A DNA stretch of 64,000 nt from assembly GCF_020379485.1 (NCBI RefSeq), contig NC_063448.1:10067726-10131725 (forward strand), read 5' to 3'. Shown one piece after another: positions 20,656 to 31,310 of this stretch. The notes below the pieces were generated by a model. The model was not told the origin of the DNA and searched no databases. It was given only the letters and a program-made list of their open reading frames with translations. This DNA comes from Brassica napus (lineage: Eukaryota; Streptophyta; Magnoliopsida; Brassicales; Brassicaceae). Made by a program: the position numbers and the translations under genes. Every line of letters starts with the position of its first letter. Position 1 is the stretch's first letter.

Positions 20656-21533
20656 TCCCCTATATATTAATTGATTAATTGAGGAATATTTAAAAAAATG
20701 TAACCTCAATTTTGTAATAATTAAAAAAAAACTCATTGCTTATGTGTCAATCAATTAAGTAGTTAATTAGTCCTACGTGTCAGTCTCACATTGAAATTAA
20801 AACACATGTTGGTCCAATTCGATTTTTTTATCTCACTAGAAACATTTAATGCCAACTATATGATATCATATGATATTAACTAAAACAATGTGGCTATTTA
20901 TTATATATTATTTCCTTAAATAAAGTCTACGAAATTATCTAATGTGATTATGATATATATAGTAATTAATGATTTTAAATAATGAAGATTTGATGATAAT
21001 TTGTATGATTTCTATCATTTTTGTTTAATTTTTACTATTAAAATAAATTATACAATTACATTAATAATATATTAAAAATTTAGATTTTTTTGTATATGTT
21101 GTATTTTGAATTTTTCAAAACGAGTATAAATTACTAAAACTTTTAAAAGTCTCACATAAACTTTTGTGATCAATGTTTAATTTTTTTCTACAATAAGATA
21201 CAATGATAATAAAATCATATAAATAAATAAGTTTATTCTAGTAGGTTTTTATGTTAATATATATATATATATATATATATATACTTCATATCGTTTAAAT
21301 TTAATTATATATCATATACAATAGATAAGATTGATTGTTTTGATTTATTTATTCTAAAACGATTGCGAATAAACAATAGCGGTCATTTGATTTATATGTG
21401 CAAGCCAATTTATTACATAATAGTAAATTATTTCTTAGTTACTTAATATATAACTATTATTTTATTATTTCATAATATGCAGAAAAATATAAAATAAATA
21501 TTTATTCTGCACAAGGCGCAGATCTTAGCCTAA
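20656..21533 (+). mobile_element. Non-autonomous Helitron, about 880 bp
   Basis: Begins after an A with TCCCCTATATATTAATTGATT, the usual style of plant non-autonomous Helitron 5' ends. It ends with a hairpin CTGC-ACAAGGC-GCAG followed by ATCTTAGCCTAAG. The hairpin stem would be longer if one A were G, and the terminal CTAA fits CTRR although the next base is G rather than T. No Rep/helicase coding sequence; the interior includes an (AT)n run at about 21258-21283. Confidence 0.65.
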
Positions 21534-21878
21534 GTATGAATTTATTTAATAATTTTGAATCTTAAACATTTTCTAAATCTCAGACCAAAATAAAAGAAAG
21601 AAATGAGAATAAACTCAAAAATCAATATTTATATCGAGCAATAACCAAAATGACACAAAAATGAGAAAAATATCGAAGATAGATAGGATTGGCACGTGAA
21701 CGTAAACTTCTCATAACCATAATTAACTTTTAAATTGCTAAATCATGATATAAAACCGAGCTGGCAAAGTTTCATTATAACCAAATAGTAAGTATGAGAT
21801 TCTTCGGTCTAAACGTTAGGTTTTTATGCGATAAATAATTTTTTGAACTAAAATATTTTTAAAAATGAGATCAGTTCA
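21534..21878. other. AT-rich sequence between Helitron and duplication
   Basis: No gene or element end recognised. Confidence 0.5.
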
Positions 21879-22949
21879 TTAGCAAAGAAATTATGTAATT
21901 AACAAAAAAAGTTCTAAAAAATTGGTTAAGAGCTAAATATATTAATTGGATCAACAATATAAATTTTTTTCCATACGATATTTCTTAAATAATTTTCATA
22001 TAAATTTACCCTACGCAAGGCGTATGCCTTATCCTAGTTGTATGTGAAAAAAGTCGATGGTTTGTAATGTGGGATGATAGAGAGTAGTTGATTGTACCTC
22101 GGATCATTAAGTTAGATATATTTTCTAAATAAGAATGATAAATTAGATTTTAATTTAAGTAGTTCGATATATAAATGTTATTTAATATGTTAAAGCTGTT
22201 ATTATAATGGTCTTCGTATGATTTCTTTGTAGTAGATAAAAAAAAATAGGATTCTAAATTAATAAATTAGATATCTGAGATATTAAAATCATGAATATTT
22301 AAAAATTAAAATGGAAAATTGAAACCTTTGAACTTTAAGCAATTTCTAAACGCATATAACCAATAAACCATGATAAAATTTTGATGTAAATGCGAATATC
22401 TATCTATATATATAAAGTTGGGCTTGATTCTCTCTTAGCAAAGAAATTATGTAATTAACAAAAAAAGTTTTAAAAAATTGGTTAAGAGCCAAATATATTA
22501 ATTCGATCAACAATATAAATTTTTTTCCATACGATATTTCTTAAATAATTTTCATATAAATTTACCCTACGCAAGGCGTAGGCGTTATCCTAGTTGTATG
22601 TGAAAAAAGTCGATTGTTTGTAATGTGGGATGATAGAGAGTAGTTAATTGTACGTCGGATCATTAAGTTAGATATATTTTCTAAATAAGAATGATAAATT
22701 GGATTTTAATTTAAGTAGTTCGATATATAAATGTTAATTAATATGTTAAAGCTGTTATTATAATGGTCTTCGTATGATTTCTTTGTAGTAGATAAAAAAA
22801 AATAGGATTCTAAATTAATAAATTAGATATCTGAGATATTAAAATCATGAATATTTAAAAATTAAAATGGAAAATTGAAACCTTTGAACTTTAAGCAATT
22901 TTTAAACGCATATAACCAATAAACCATGATAAAATTTTGATGTAAATGC

Positions 22950-23004
<55 letters not shown>

Positions 23005-23020
23005 TGGGTTTGCTTCTCTC
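21879..23020 (+). repeat. Tandem duplication (556-bp unit) containing Helitron 3' and 5' termini
   Basis: Copy 1 is 21879-22434 and copy 2 is 22435-23020; they are near identical apart from an expanded (AT)n run at 22953-22999. Each unit holds a Helitron 3' end first, about 365 bp of other DNA, then a Helitron 5' end. In copy 1 the 3' end is a perfect AAGGC-GTAT-GCCTT hairpin then ATCCTAGT, CTAG ending at 22037; in copy 2 CTAG ends at 22593. The 5' ends read TCTATCTATATATATAAAG at 22399 and AAAGTTGGGTTTGCTTCTC ending at 23020. At the copy junction a 5' end is fused straight to a 3' end, making a 195-bp minimal Helitron (22399-22593). Confidence 0.8.
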
Positions 23021-23160
23021 CCAAGGTGTTCACCTAAGATTCCAGCTCACTAATTCGTGTATCATGGTCTTTAAAACACATAGTTTCATTTAATTTGGTA
23101 AGCAATATTTGTGAGCTTCGATTAGAATTGTGTTTTATGTTTTGCTTAATAAAGTTCATC

Positions 23161-23330
23161 CACTACAAGCAAAAGAAGTGATATCCGACAACCATATTAA
23201 ACGGAAGTTTATCGGGAACGAGTGTTTCCTATCATTTTTCGATAATCCTAATTTCATCGGAAAATCATCTGAATGTACCGATGAATTTTTGAGTAATACA
23301 CCCCGATTAATTTCTGACAGCTGAATATAT
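23161..23330 (+). mobile_element. CACTA-type 5' terminus, partner not found
   Basis: CACTACAAGCAAAAGAAGTG at 23161 is a CACTA-type TIR. It is followed by subterminal-like TTCATCGG/CCGATGAA and TATCGGGAACGAG motifs. I found no matching CTTGTAGTG downstream before 26732, so the element is truncated or its other end has decayed. Confidence 0.55.
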
Positions 23331-23529
23331 CTATACAAAAAAATTATTTTAATTAAAATATAACAAATATTAAAAATCTTCATATATTTCATTGCATAAT
23401 AAATGTAAAAATTCAATAACAAAAAAATCAAAAGGAAAGAACGGATCTCCTGTTGGCAATAAATTTGATAAAATTAGTGGTGTACGATGCAACGGTGCTG
23501 ATAGCGGATGATAATTGAGCGGAATAGAA

Positions 23530-23760
23530 GAAGTGGTAAACAAAGTTGTAGCGGTGGTCGTGCAAGGAGTTGCGGTGGCTGGATGCAAAGAAAGAGGCAT
23601 GGCGGTGCAAGGAGTTGCGGCAGCGGCAGTGAAGAAGTTGCGGTAGCAGCGGTGAAGGAGTTGTGGTAGTGGCGGTGCAAAGAGTTGGGGCAGAAGCGAT
23701 GAAGGAGTTGCGGCAGTGGCGGTGAAAGATGTGCAGAGAGTGGTGGTGTAGGGATTAGCA
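23530..23760. repeat. Degenerate GC-rich tandem repeat, unit about 24-27 bp (GGCGGTGAAGGAGTTGCGG)
   Basis: About nine imperfect units of (T/G)GCGGTGxAxGGAGTTGCGGxAG follow one another in otherwise AT-rich DNA. The minus strand is open across them (Thr/Pro/Leu-rich, 23370-23804), but the composition follows from the repeat and I do not call a gene. Confidence 0.75.
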
Positions 23761-23761
23761 T

Positions 23762-24780
23762 CTGTTGCAGTGGAACCAGGAGTTTCACGGTGGTTTTTTT
23801 GCACAAGAAAGTAAATTTGAAAAGAAAGGAGAGAAAGACTAGGAAGAAGGAAAAAAAATAATTGAAATTAAAGAGATAGTGCTGACAACTTTTCTCCACC
23901 GTTCGTTTGATATATAAATACAATTAATGACGATTAGTAAAAAAATAGTTTTATGCTAAAACACAAACATTTTGTCCAGAATTTTTTTTCCATTACACGT
24001 TTCAGTTTAATCAAATTTTTTTAAAAATTATATATATATTGTCGATTGCAAAACTGTATATAGAAATCTATTTAATCACTAAACCAAAAAAACTATTTAT
24101 ATGTTTGTTTGTTTTTAAGATTGGAGGTGATAATTCAATTATTCTAAAGGTCATTTTAAAGAAAAATTCAGTTGTAAATTAAATTAATTTTTACATAAAA
24201 ATTTGAATGAACAAGATAAAAGACTATTTTGATCGTATCTAAAGTTTAATTAACTTTTATTCGTGTAGCTTGCTTTCTTGAATATAATTTTTCAGTTATG
24301 CAAAATTAAATAATATTAGTACAAATAAGTTTAGTTCGTTCATAATAAATAAAACCAAACAAAATTTTTATTTACCTACCATAATATATTTGCGTAACCG
24401 GTTCATTTTATATTTAAGGTATATTTAAATTCATATGAAACCAAAACATAATTTAAAATTATAGAAAACAATATAACCTCCATTAGTACACTTTAGTATA
24501 TACTCAAAATTTTGTAAAATGAAACAACATGAAGACCATTTAAAATGCTCACAGTATATCAATATCATAACATTTTAATATAGAGACAACTATTATTATT
24601 TTTTTTTGAAAACATAAACAAGTATTGTAAACAAGAAAAATATATCTTATTACATATAATCTTTCCTGACCTAAAACTTTCTAAAAGACAAAAAATCATT
24701 TAACACATTTCTTACAAGTGAAATCCTAAAACACAAACCACAAACTTATACACAAAAATAATAATCTAGATCACAAGTAA
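23762..24780. other. AT-rich sequence, nothing recognised
   Basis: Long A/T-rich DNA with no ORF of note; probably Helitron or CACTA interior. Confidence 0.5.
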
Positions 24781-24815
24781 AATATATACCGACCGTAATG
24801 CGGACCGATTCTAGT

Positions 24816-25218
24816 ATATATATATATATATATATATATATAACCATGTTTCAATCACTATAAACCATAGAAAACAAACTATCCAAGTTCTACCACGAGC
24901 AGCACCACGAGCTCCAATGTTTTCCCCTTCTTCACCCAGACCATAATCCTTGTTGCCTTAATAATAAGTGTAGATGACCAATCATGTTTCTGGTTTATGT
25001 AATAATCTTCCACTATTCAATTTCGTATGTCCAGTTGTCCCGTGACATATATGCCTCTTCCATCCTCTTTTACACTCTTTTTGACATAGAGATCCTGAAA
25101 CTGAGTTTCTATACCAGTCGAATTACAAGCAGAGATTAGACGCTGATAATGTTAGAAAATACTGATTCATTGACAATTAGATTGACCTGAAAAAAAAGTG
25201 ATATCAGGCAATTCGTTC
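24816..25218. other. Sequence downstream of Helitron 3' end
   Basis: An (AT)n tract (24812-24842), then mixed-composition DNA with short CT-rich stretches. No gene recognised. Confidence 0.45.
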
Positions 25219-25370
25219 TTAACCACAAGGCGGTGGTCCAGTGGTAGACAAATTTTAGGAAAACACCCCACTACACTTCATCTTGTGGCCACCCGGATAT
25301 GAATTTATTTTACGGTCTATTTAAATATCTGAAGTAAGAGTTCATCCGTGGACCGCACCACTCTTTTGAA
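25219..25370 (+). mobile_element. tRNA-derived SINE, degenerate
   Basis: TGGTCCAGTGGTAG at about 25234 is a good pol III A box. GGCCACCCGGATATGAATTT at about 25287 stands where a B box (GGTTCGAATCC type) is expected and is degraded. The order and distance fit a Brassica-type tRNA SINE head. No target duplication was defined. Confidence 0.5.
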
Positions 25371-25638
25371 AATTAGATTGGATTTTTTCATAGATCTGCA
25401 ATACCCTCAAAATTAAACAAAAAAAAATGAATTATCTGAAATGGATACAGAACTTTAAACCATACTAAACAAAAACTGTAACGAAAGTTATGGAAGAACG
25501 TGGGAATAAAACCGCTGGATTCTGAAACGTAAAATATATTTTTTCTTACGAGAATTAGAAACACAGATTGAAAATTAGTCAATCACTTCGGGACCAGGAG
25601 AAAGCCATTGCGTAATAACTTCTATATGCTGTTGAAAA

Positions 25639-25720
25639 TCTATTTATATAAAATAGAGTTTCATTCTCTCATAGGATATCCACATGGGATGACAAGTCAA
25701 TAATTCGTGCATTCTACATC
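25639..25720 (+). mobile_element. Helitron 5' terminus
   Basis: After AAAA the sequence TCTATTTATATAAAATAGAG, then TTTCATTCTCTC, matches the 5' end style of ATREP-like Helitrons. It is related to the 5' ends at 22399 and 22985 (TTCTCTC, then TAATTCGTG a little further on). The 3' end was not identified; DNA to the right contains gene-like pieces. Confidence 0.6.
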
Positions 25721-26710
25721 TGACACGTGTCCCTGTTTTTGAAACTCACCGTTTCATTTAAAGATAGACAGAAGAAAATTTGGGCTTTGTGTTAGTCTTC
25801 ACAATTAAAGCCCAAAACTGAGTGGTCTTTTAGTCTTCATCTCTTTCACGCCGTGTTCTTCTTCGATAAGCCATACCTAAAAAAAGTTTCTTCAGTGATC
25901 TCCCACACCTTCAATGGTGTTTGGAGGGATTTGGATGATGAAATCGAGATGAAGAATCTCTTTGTTTATCTCCACTCACGTCCTTTAGTTTTCTAATCTA
26001 CTCAACGGAAGCCGTCAGAGTTACAAATCCAACATCATTATCGTGTTCTTAATTTCATATATGCTACCTAAACACGATCTGAAAATGATTGTAAGTTATC
26101 CCTCTTCATGGCGGTGTTCTTCCACCTATAATAAGCCAACTGATGAATCCAAATATCTCCAGCGTTTTAAAAGGTTCCAAGGTAGTCACAAGTAACAATC
26201 TTTGCTTTTAGTTCTGCAAGTCACTATTTTTTTTTTCATTTTGCTAAACAGAGCGATTCTTATTGAAGAAGCGCCACAGTCTCGCAGAGTTAGTATGATA
26301 TTATGGAGGATTTTTTTCAGAAGACTGAAACAACGGAGGCTTTTTAACCGGAAGCTGAGTCCGAACATGTGTCAGGTGATACATAGTTGCAGGAGACGCT
26401 AACCGAAGTAGTTGAGCTGTTTCCCCAGCTGTGGGAACTCACTGATTCGTAGCTTGATGATATTTTGTCTTATAGACGAGCGCTTCTTAAACACAGGAAG
26501 CTTGAGTGCTGATGATTTGAGGGTGGCTTGAGTGTTTTATGGTGATATGATATATATATATATATATATATAATATTCTATTTGGAACCGATATAGTTTA
26601 TATCGGAACTGTATGTTCATTAACACTTTCGCTCATGCTGCTGCGCAAGAGTTTGCGTACACCTGCATCTGTAACTTTTAGAAGCTACCACATATTAGGT
26701 ATTTAGAGCA
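25721..26710. other. Gene-like but unrecognised sequence right of the Helitron end
   Basis: Less AT-rich than its surroundings, with CTTCA/TCTTC-rich stretches such as 25830-25900 and short open pieces such as 26202-26402, but no family I recognise. An (AT)n run lies at about 26550-26572. It may be captured host gene sequence inside a Helitron. Confidence 0.35.
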
Positions 26711-27109
26711 TATGTGAAGACGACCGAGAGACACTACAAAAAATATGGGTATTGGCAGCAGTTCGCGGTAGCACGAATTTACTAACTGCTGCTAAAAGTG
26801 TAAAAAATCAGAGCACAACTCTGTCGTAGCATTAAAATCGTGCTGATTTTCATTAAGTGAAAACCCAAAAATCACTGCTCTATAGCTAGAATGTCATTTC
26901 GGAGGCGAAAACACTTGGCAAAGTATTTCATTTTGATAAAAATAATATTTTTTTTTTGCCTAAGTCATGTTATTCTTTCAAAAAAGAAAAGAAAAATTTA
27001 ATTCATTTTCTTTGTTTTCTTCTTCGTTGTTTACTTCAATCTCTCTGTTCATCCTCCATCTTCTACTTCAGTTTGGTTTTTTTTTTTCAATCGAAGAAAC
27101 CACATAAGG

Positions 27110-27328
27110 ATGGGATCTCGTCTTTCCCAAACTCCTCCATTTGGCACTCTGTATATCAATCATCATCGTCTCCACCAAACCCTAAACCACGATCTCTCCT
27201 TGAACGACGATTACGTCTCATAATCATCTCCGCAAGACCTCGCAAACCCCTCAATTTCACTCTTTCGTGCGTCTCCTCAGATCCCAACGCCTCTGATTCG
27301 ATAAAGAGAGACGAATGCACCAGTAGCC
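27110..27328 (+). pseudogene. Coding-like segment upstream of the RPS11 piece, unidentified
   Basis: One frame is open from 26956 through here and reads Ser/Pro/Arg-rich (SSSPPNPKPRSLLERR, then LSCVSSDPNASDSIKRDE). The composition resembles a plastid transit peptide start. I cannot name the gene. It may be a first exon of another captured gene or leader sequence of the RPS11 piece. Confidence 0.35.
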
Positions 27329-27612
27329 ATGGCTGCACAGGTTCTGTTTCTTCTTTCTCTGTCTCTTTGTTTATATACTTCTTACAAATATTCTCATCCT
27401 CTTCTCTCTCTTGCAGACTGAGACAGCTTTTCTTAAGCAACCCAAGAATGAAGCTTTATCATTTTGCTTTACGAGTTGGTCCTTATGATGACGATTATGT
27501 GTGTGTTTCAGCTAGAAGAAATCTGGGAAAGGAAAGAAACATGTTAAAGGTGGAAACCGTTTCCGGAAGAACATTGGTTTGGGTTTCCAGACTCCCCGTG
27601 ACGCCATTGAAG
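27329..27612 (+). pseudogene. RPS11: Captured fragment of cytosolic ribosomal protein S11 gene (uS17 family)
   Basis: ATGGCTGCACAG (MAAQ, 27329-27340) is followed by a GT-AG intron (27341-27416) and TETAFLKQPK (27417-27446). After a 60-odd-bp interruption comes KKSGKGK...[21 protein letters not shown] (27516-27612), ending at a GT donor. Plant RPS11 begins MAEQTEKAFLKQPK and continues through [29 protein letters not shown], so order and sequence match closely. A TAG at 27513-27515 stands where a Ser codon is expected. Only about the first 50 residues are present. RPS11 is a 40S subunit protein; this copy cannot be functional. Confidence 0.85.
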
Positions 27613-28258
27613 GTTTGATGTAGATTTACCTCTGTTCGTTTCTCTCCGCTCTTCTATATTTCACTCATGTGCATGCACAATTGTGTTTGTGTGACTAGGT
27701 CGTCAATGAGGTATTTCAGATTAGGCGTAAAATTCTCTACTTTCAGTTTTGATGAGTAAGTCTGAGACTCTTGTGATTGCATGAACTGATGTTCAAAGAA
27801 GAGGTCACAGTTAAGCTTGTGGGTGATTCGATAGATAAAGACTCCAACTTTTCTTTTTTGTTCAACTGCATTGCTTCCTGCAACTTTTGCGTCCATTGTA
27901 AGAACCTTCGCTGATGTTGCAATGTTGTTCCCTTCTTTCTTAGTTTTCAATTCTGCTAGGTAGTTAAAAGTCTCTGCCTTTGCTCTGTTCTTGGCTAAAG
28001 TTTGTCTTTTTGCCTCGTTCTTGGCTAAAGTTATACTTTTTCCCCTGTTTTTGTTACCATCTCTATGCTCTATTTTACAATTTTAAGTCTGACTTTGGCA
28101 ATCACAGGAAGAAAAAAGAAGTTTAGTTTGATCAAGATGAAGCCTCTCATTCTTAGCTAAAGTTAACTTAATGATCATTCTTCTGTTCCAAACTAGGTTC
28201 CGCTAGTTGTTATTGTTTTTGTCTCAGTTTTTAACCAAGCATGTGTTCTTATAGACAG

Positions 28259-28390
28259 ATGAGCTTAAAGCAGTTGGAGTTGATGAAGTGGTTCTGGCCA
28301 TCAATTACCAACCAGAAGTGATGCTTAACTTTTTGAAAGACTTTGAAGCAAAGCTGGAAATCAAAATCACTTGCTCACAAGAGACTGAGC
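28259..28390 (+). pseudogene. CYT1: Captured exon of GDP-mannose pyrophosphorylase gene (CYT1/VTC1 type)
   Basis: After a CAG acceptor the frame reads LKAVGVDEVVLAINYQPEV, then MLNFLKDFEAKLEIKITCSQETE. This is, from memory, nearly identical to residues about 36-75 of plant mannose-1-phosphate guanylyltransferase, in the nucleotidyltransferase fold. After QETE the match stops; the sequence continues RMGTIESSLGN to a stop at 28468-28470. The real enzyme makes GDP-mannose for ascorbate and cell-wall synthesis. Here only one exon-sized piece is present inside the CACTA element, with intron remnants before it (about 27960-28258). Confidence 0.85.
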
Positions 28391-28619
28391 GTATGGGTAC
28401 GATTGAGTCCAGCTTGGGAAATATTAAGGAAGTTATTAGTCTTATATATGTTATATTTGTTAACTTATGAATTATTTTGGCCTTGTGTATATTTTGGATG
28501 GTAGTTAGTCAATGTAGTGGTTGCCTTGGAGATGCAGGAGAAGTCCGATTGCCATTGATATTATCATGGCATTTGTAGTTTTTATATGTTGGAGCACTTC
28601 TGGTTTCTAATGAGTAATG

Positions 28620-29940
28620 AGCAAGATTATGTTTAAAATGGTCAATAAAAATTTATTTTATTTATTTACTTACTGATAATAATTAACCATAAAATCCAAA
28701 GATAACATAAAAGTAATATCATAAAAAAAAAATCCAACACTAATAATAAATCTAACAAAAATAATAATTTTTTTACTTCATGTTCTAAACCCTAAACATT
28801 CCCTAAATCCTGAATTTATCTCTTAACTCCAAACTCTATTTTTAAACATTAAAATCATTGTTTACATAAAATATAATATTTTAAAATGTATACTCTATGA
28901 AAATAATTAAGTTTTAAGAGTTGTGATTAAAGTTTTAGGTTTCAACCCTAGCCCCTACACTGAGCCTTAAAACTTCAATATTTTGATAGTATAACTTAAA
29001 TCTTAAATTTAAACTAAAATTAAATCTTTTTCAATGTACAGTCTCAAATTTAAATTAAATCTTAAATCTACACCCTAAAACTAATAACATAAACCCTAAA
29101 CCACACACCTCAAAACACTATATTCCAAACCCTAAACTCATTAATCATCTTGTTAATTTTTTATCATTAGTTTTATTTAGCTTAAATTTGTTTATTTAAA
29201 TTTTAAATCTAATCATTTTGTTAATCTTATATCATTAAATGAAACATAAATTTCAAACACTAATCTTAATTCTACAACCTAAATTTAATACCCTAAACTA
29301 CAAAGTCATAAATCTAAAATTTTCAAATTTATAATATAAATTTTAAACTTAAACTCCATTATATTCTAAAACTCAAACTATAAAATCAATTATAAATCTT
29401 AACCCTTAACCCTAAACCACTTACCTCATATTAACATATATCATAAAACATCAAATTTTAAATTATAAATAGATTATTAATTCCTATAAGATAAATATAT
29501 CACTCCAAATTATACATAATATTTCAAATTATAAATTTACAAGATAAATCAAATCACCAAGTAATAAATAACAAAATACAAAATAAAAGAAATATTCTCA
29601 TTTAAATTTTATTATTTAAATATTTTAGTCAATCACACAACCAAAAATTCAAATACTAAATTTATATTTATAATTTTAAATTATGATATCAAATTATTTA
29701 AAGTTTAAATAAGTTTTATAATAACTATAAATTAATAGAGAGATAATTTGTATTATTTTTTTAGAGCCATTGATTTTGATTTAGATCAAAGACCCAAAAT
29801 CATTTTGTCTATCTATCCTTACATTTTTTTCCTATTGGCCAATTTGTTTATGGCATGGACCAAACAATCAATGGTTCACAACCATTCATAAACTCTTATC
29901 CAACGGATAAAATTAAACACATTTAATATTATTTTTGTTT
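28620..29940. other. AT-rich CACTA interior with dispersed AAACCCTAA
   Basis: Many isolated CTAAACCCTAAAC-like words in AT-rich DNA (for example about 28788, 29090, 29130, 29405). No coding sequence. Confidence 0.55.
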
Positions 29941-30560
29941 TTTTCTTCTTCCTCCTTTTCTTGTTTCTGGTTTCTCAGATCTCTTTCCTCCTCTCTTCTC
30001 TCTCACGACATTGCATCTCTTCTTTTTTTTTCAATTGCTCGTCGGAAACGAAACACTTGGATCAAACGCCGAGACCACACCATGTACGTTTGAGGAAATC
30101 GAAAGCCCTGATTTCAGAGACTTGAAGGTGATATGGCTAAACTTTTAGTCCGTGATTTGATGATTCTTCATCAGAATTTCCTGTTTGTTTAAGGGGTTTC
30201 TCTGAATCTGTCTTGTAGTTATGATGTGAAGTGCCAAATTTGGATTGTTTCCCTGTCTGAAACTGTTGATGAAAGTTTGAATCTTTTTCTGTTTTTGTTT
30301 TGAAAATTGGGTTTCAAGGAAGAACGAGATGATGAGGATGAAGAACAGCCGGAGATGGAGAGAAGAGGCGGAGGCAGAGGAATAAGCAACGGCGGATGTG
30401 GTGGAGCCGAGCAAGAAGAAGAAGAAGAAAGGCGGAGAAGGAGAGCAGACAGAGACGCAAGGAGGAGGAGGATGAAGTAGGAAGATGACGAGCAGATCGA
30501 ACGGTGTTGGTCTCGGCGTCAACGAGGAGTGCGGCAGAGATCGAAGAAGAATGTGGTTTA
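29941..30560. other. CT-rich then GA-rich block inside the CACTA element
   Basis: A TTCTTC/CTC-rich leader-like stretch (29940-30040), then mixed sequence, then a GA-rich block (30315-30510) whose plus frame is Glu/Arg-rich up to a TAG at 30478-30480. It may be a third captured gene piece; no family recognised. Confidence 0.35.
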
Positions 30561-30779
30561 GTTAGGTTTAGTTAGGTTTGGTTATGGTTAGTTTATAAAC
30601 CGGATTTGTATGTAAACCGGTTTTTGTAATAAACCAATACATTTGTAAACCAAAATTTTAATAATAAATAATTTTATTCACAAACCAATTATATCAGAAT
30701 TTTATTTTATTTTTAAACGTGGATTAAAATATATTAATTTATAATTTTAATTAATAATTATGAATTTAAAAATAAAAAT

Positions 30780-31065
30780 GAGAAATAATAACATAGCATT
30801 ATATTTATGTCATTATAACATATTTTACAGCTTTATAAAAACGTCATGAAAAATACATTATAGCACTAAACCAATGCTATAAAAAGACTAATCAAAAGCA
30901 GACGTTAAACGCTATAATATGTCTATTTATTGTAGCACATGAAAAAACGCTGCAACAAGTGGGAGGTCTATTATAGCTGCGGCTGTCACGGCGTTCTTCG
31001 AAACGCTACGAAAACCCTATAATAGCATTTTTCGGGTGCTACTAATATCGGTTTTTCTTGTAGTG
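30780..31065. repeat. Right subterminal region of the gene-capturing CACTA element
   Basis: Repeated TATAGCA/TGCTATAA words and GTTTTTCTTGTAGTG at the end. No gene. Confidence 0.6.
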
Positions 31066-31310
31066 AGACTTGCATCAACAGCTTCGTGGGTAGACAAGTC
31101 TGGAGACCGCAAAAAGGCTTACCTGAAAAGTATGTCTCTATATTCTGCACTTGACTCTTTGAGCATTTACTTCATTCGTAAGTGTTGATCAAGAGACATC
31201 ATTCTTGCTTTTCTTTACTTGATTAATAACCATCTCAATATATTTCCAGATATCCAAAGGAACTAGAGAAAATCAGGCTTGCGAAGCAGACATGACTAGA
31301 AAAAACAAAG

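Larger units (their letters stand above)
22953..24815 (+). mobile_element. Probable Helitron, 5' end in (AT)n and 3' end at CTAGT 24815
   Basis: The left end is the AAAGTTGGGTTTGCTTCTC terminus at the close of the duplication. A good 3' end lies at 24788-24815: ACCGACCGTAATGCGGACCG (CCG...CGG stem) then ATTCTAGT, followed by (AT)n. The pairing of these two ends is inference. A CACTA terminus at 23161 and a tandem repeat at 23530-23760 lie inside. Confidence 0.5.
26732..31065 (+). mobile_element. Gene-capturing non-autonomous CACTA element (Pack-CACTA)
   Basis: Starts CACTACAAAAAATATGGG and ends GGTTTTTCTTGTAGTG, flanked by AGA on both sides (26729-26731 and 31066-31068), the 3-bp duplication expected of CACTA. 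Subterminal motifs are TAGCA/GCTA repeats (GGTAGCACG, ACTGCTGCT on the left; AGCGTT, GCTATAATA, GCTGC on the right). No transposase is encoded. The 4334-bp interior carries spliced pieces of at least two unrelated host genes (RPS11 and GDP-mannose pyrophosphorylase) and possibly a third. Confidence 0.85.
26711..31310 (+). pseudogene. Unidentified host gene fragment, exon split by a CACTA element
   Basis: Left of the CACTA element the exon reads AYVKTTER. Right of it (from 31069, after the AGA duplication) it reads on in frame as LASTASWVDKSGDRKKAYLK. A GTATGT donor follows at about 31126, and after TTTCCAG at about 31253 comes YPKELEKIRLAKQT and a stop. With the donor as written the phase is off by one base, so either a splice variant or a one-base loss is present. 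The charged, Lys/Arg-rich C-terminus is protein-like, but I do not recognise the family. Confidence 0.45.

Noticed and set aside
23370..23804. Minus-strand Thr/Pro-rich 144-residue frame
   Set aside because: It follows the imperfect GC-rich tandem repeat, changes meaning from unit to unit and has no family resemblance.
30145..30522. Minus-strand Pro/Phe/Ser-rich 125-residue frame
   Set aside because: It is the complement of a GA-rich block in the CACTA interior and has no conserved motif.
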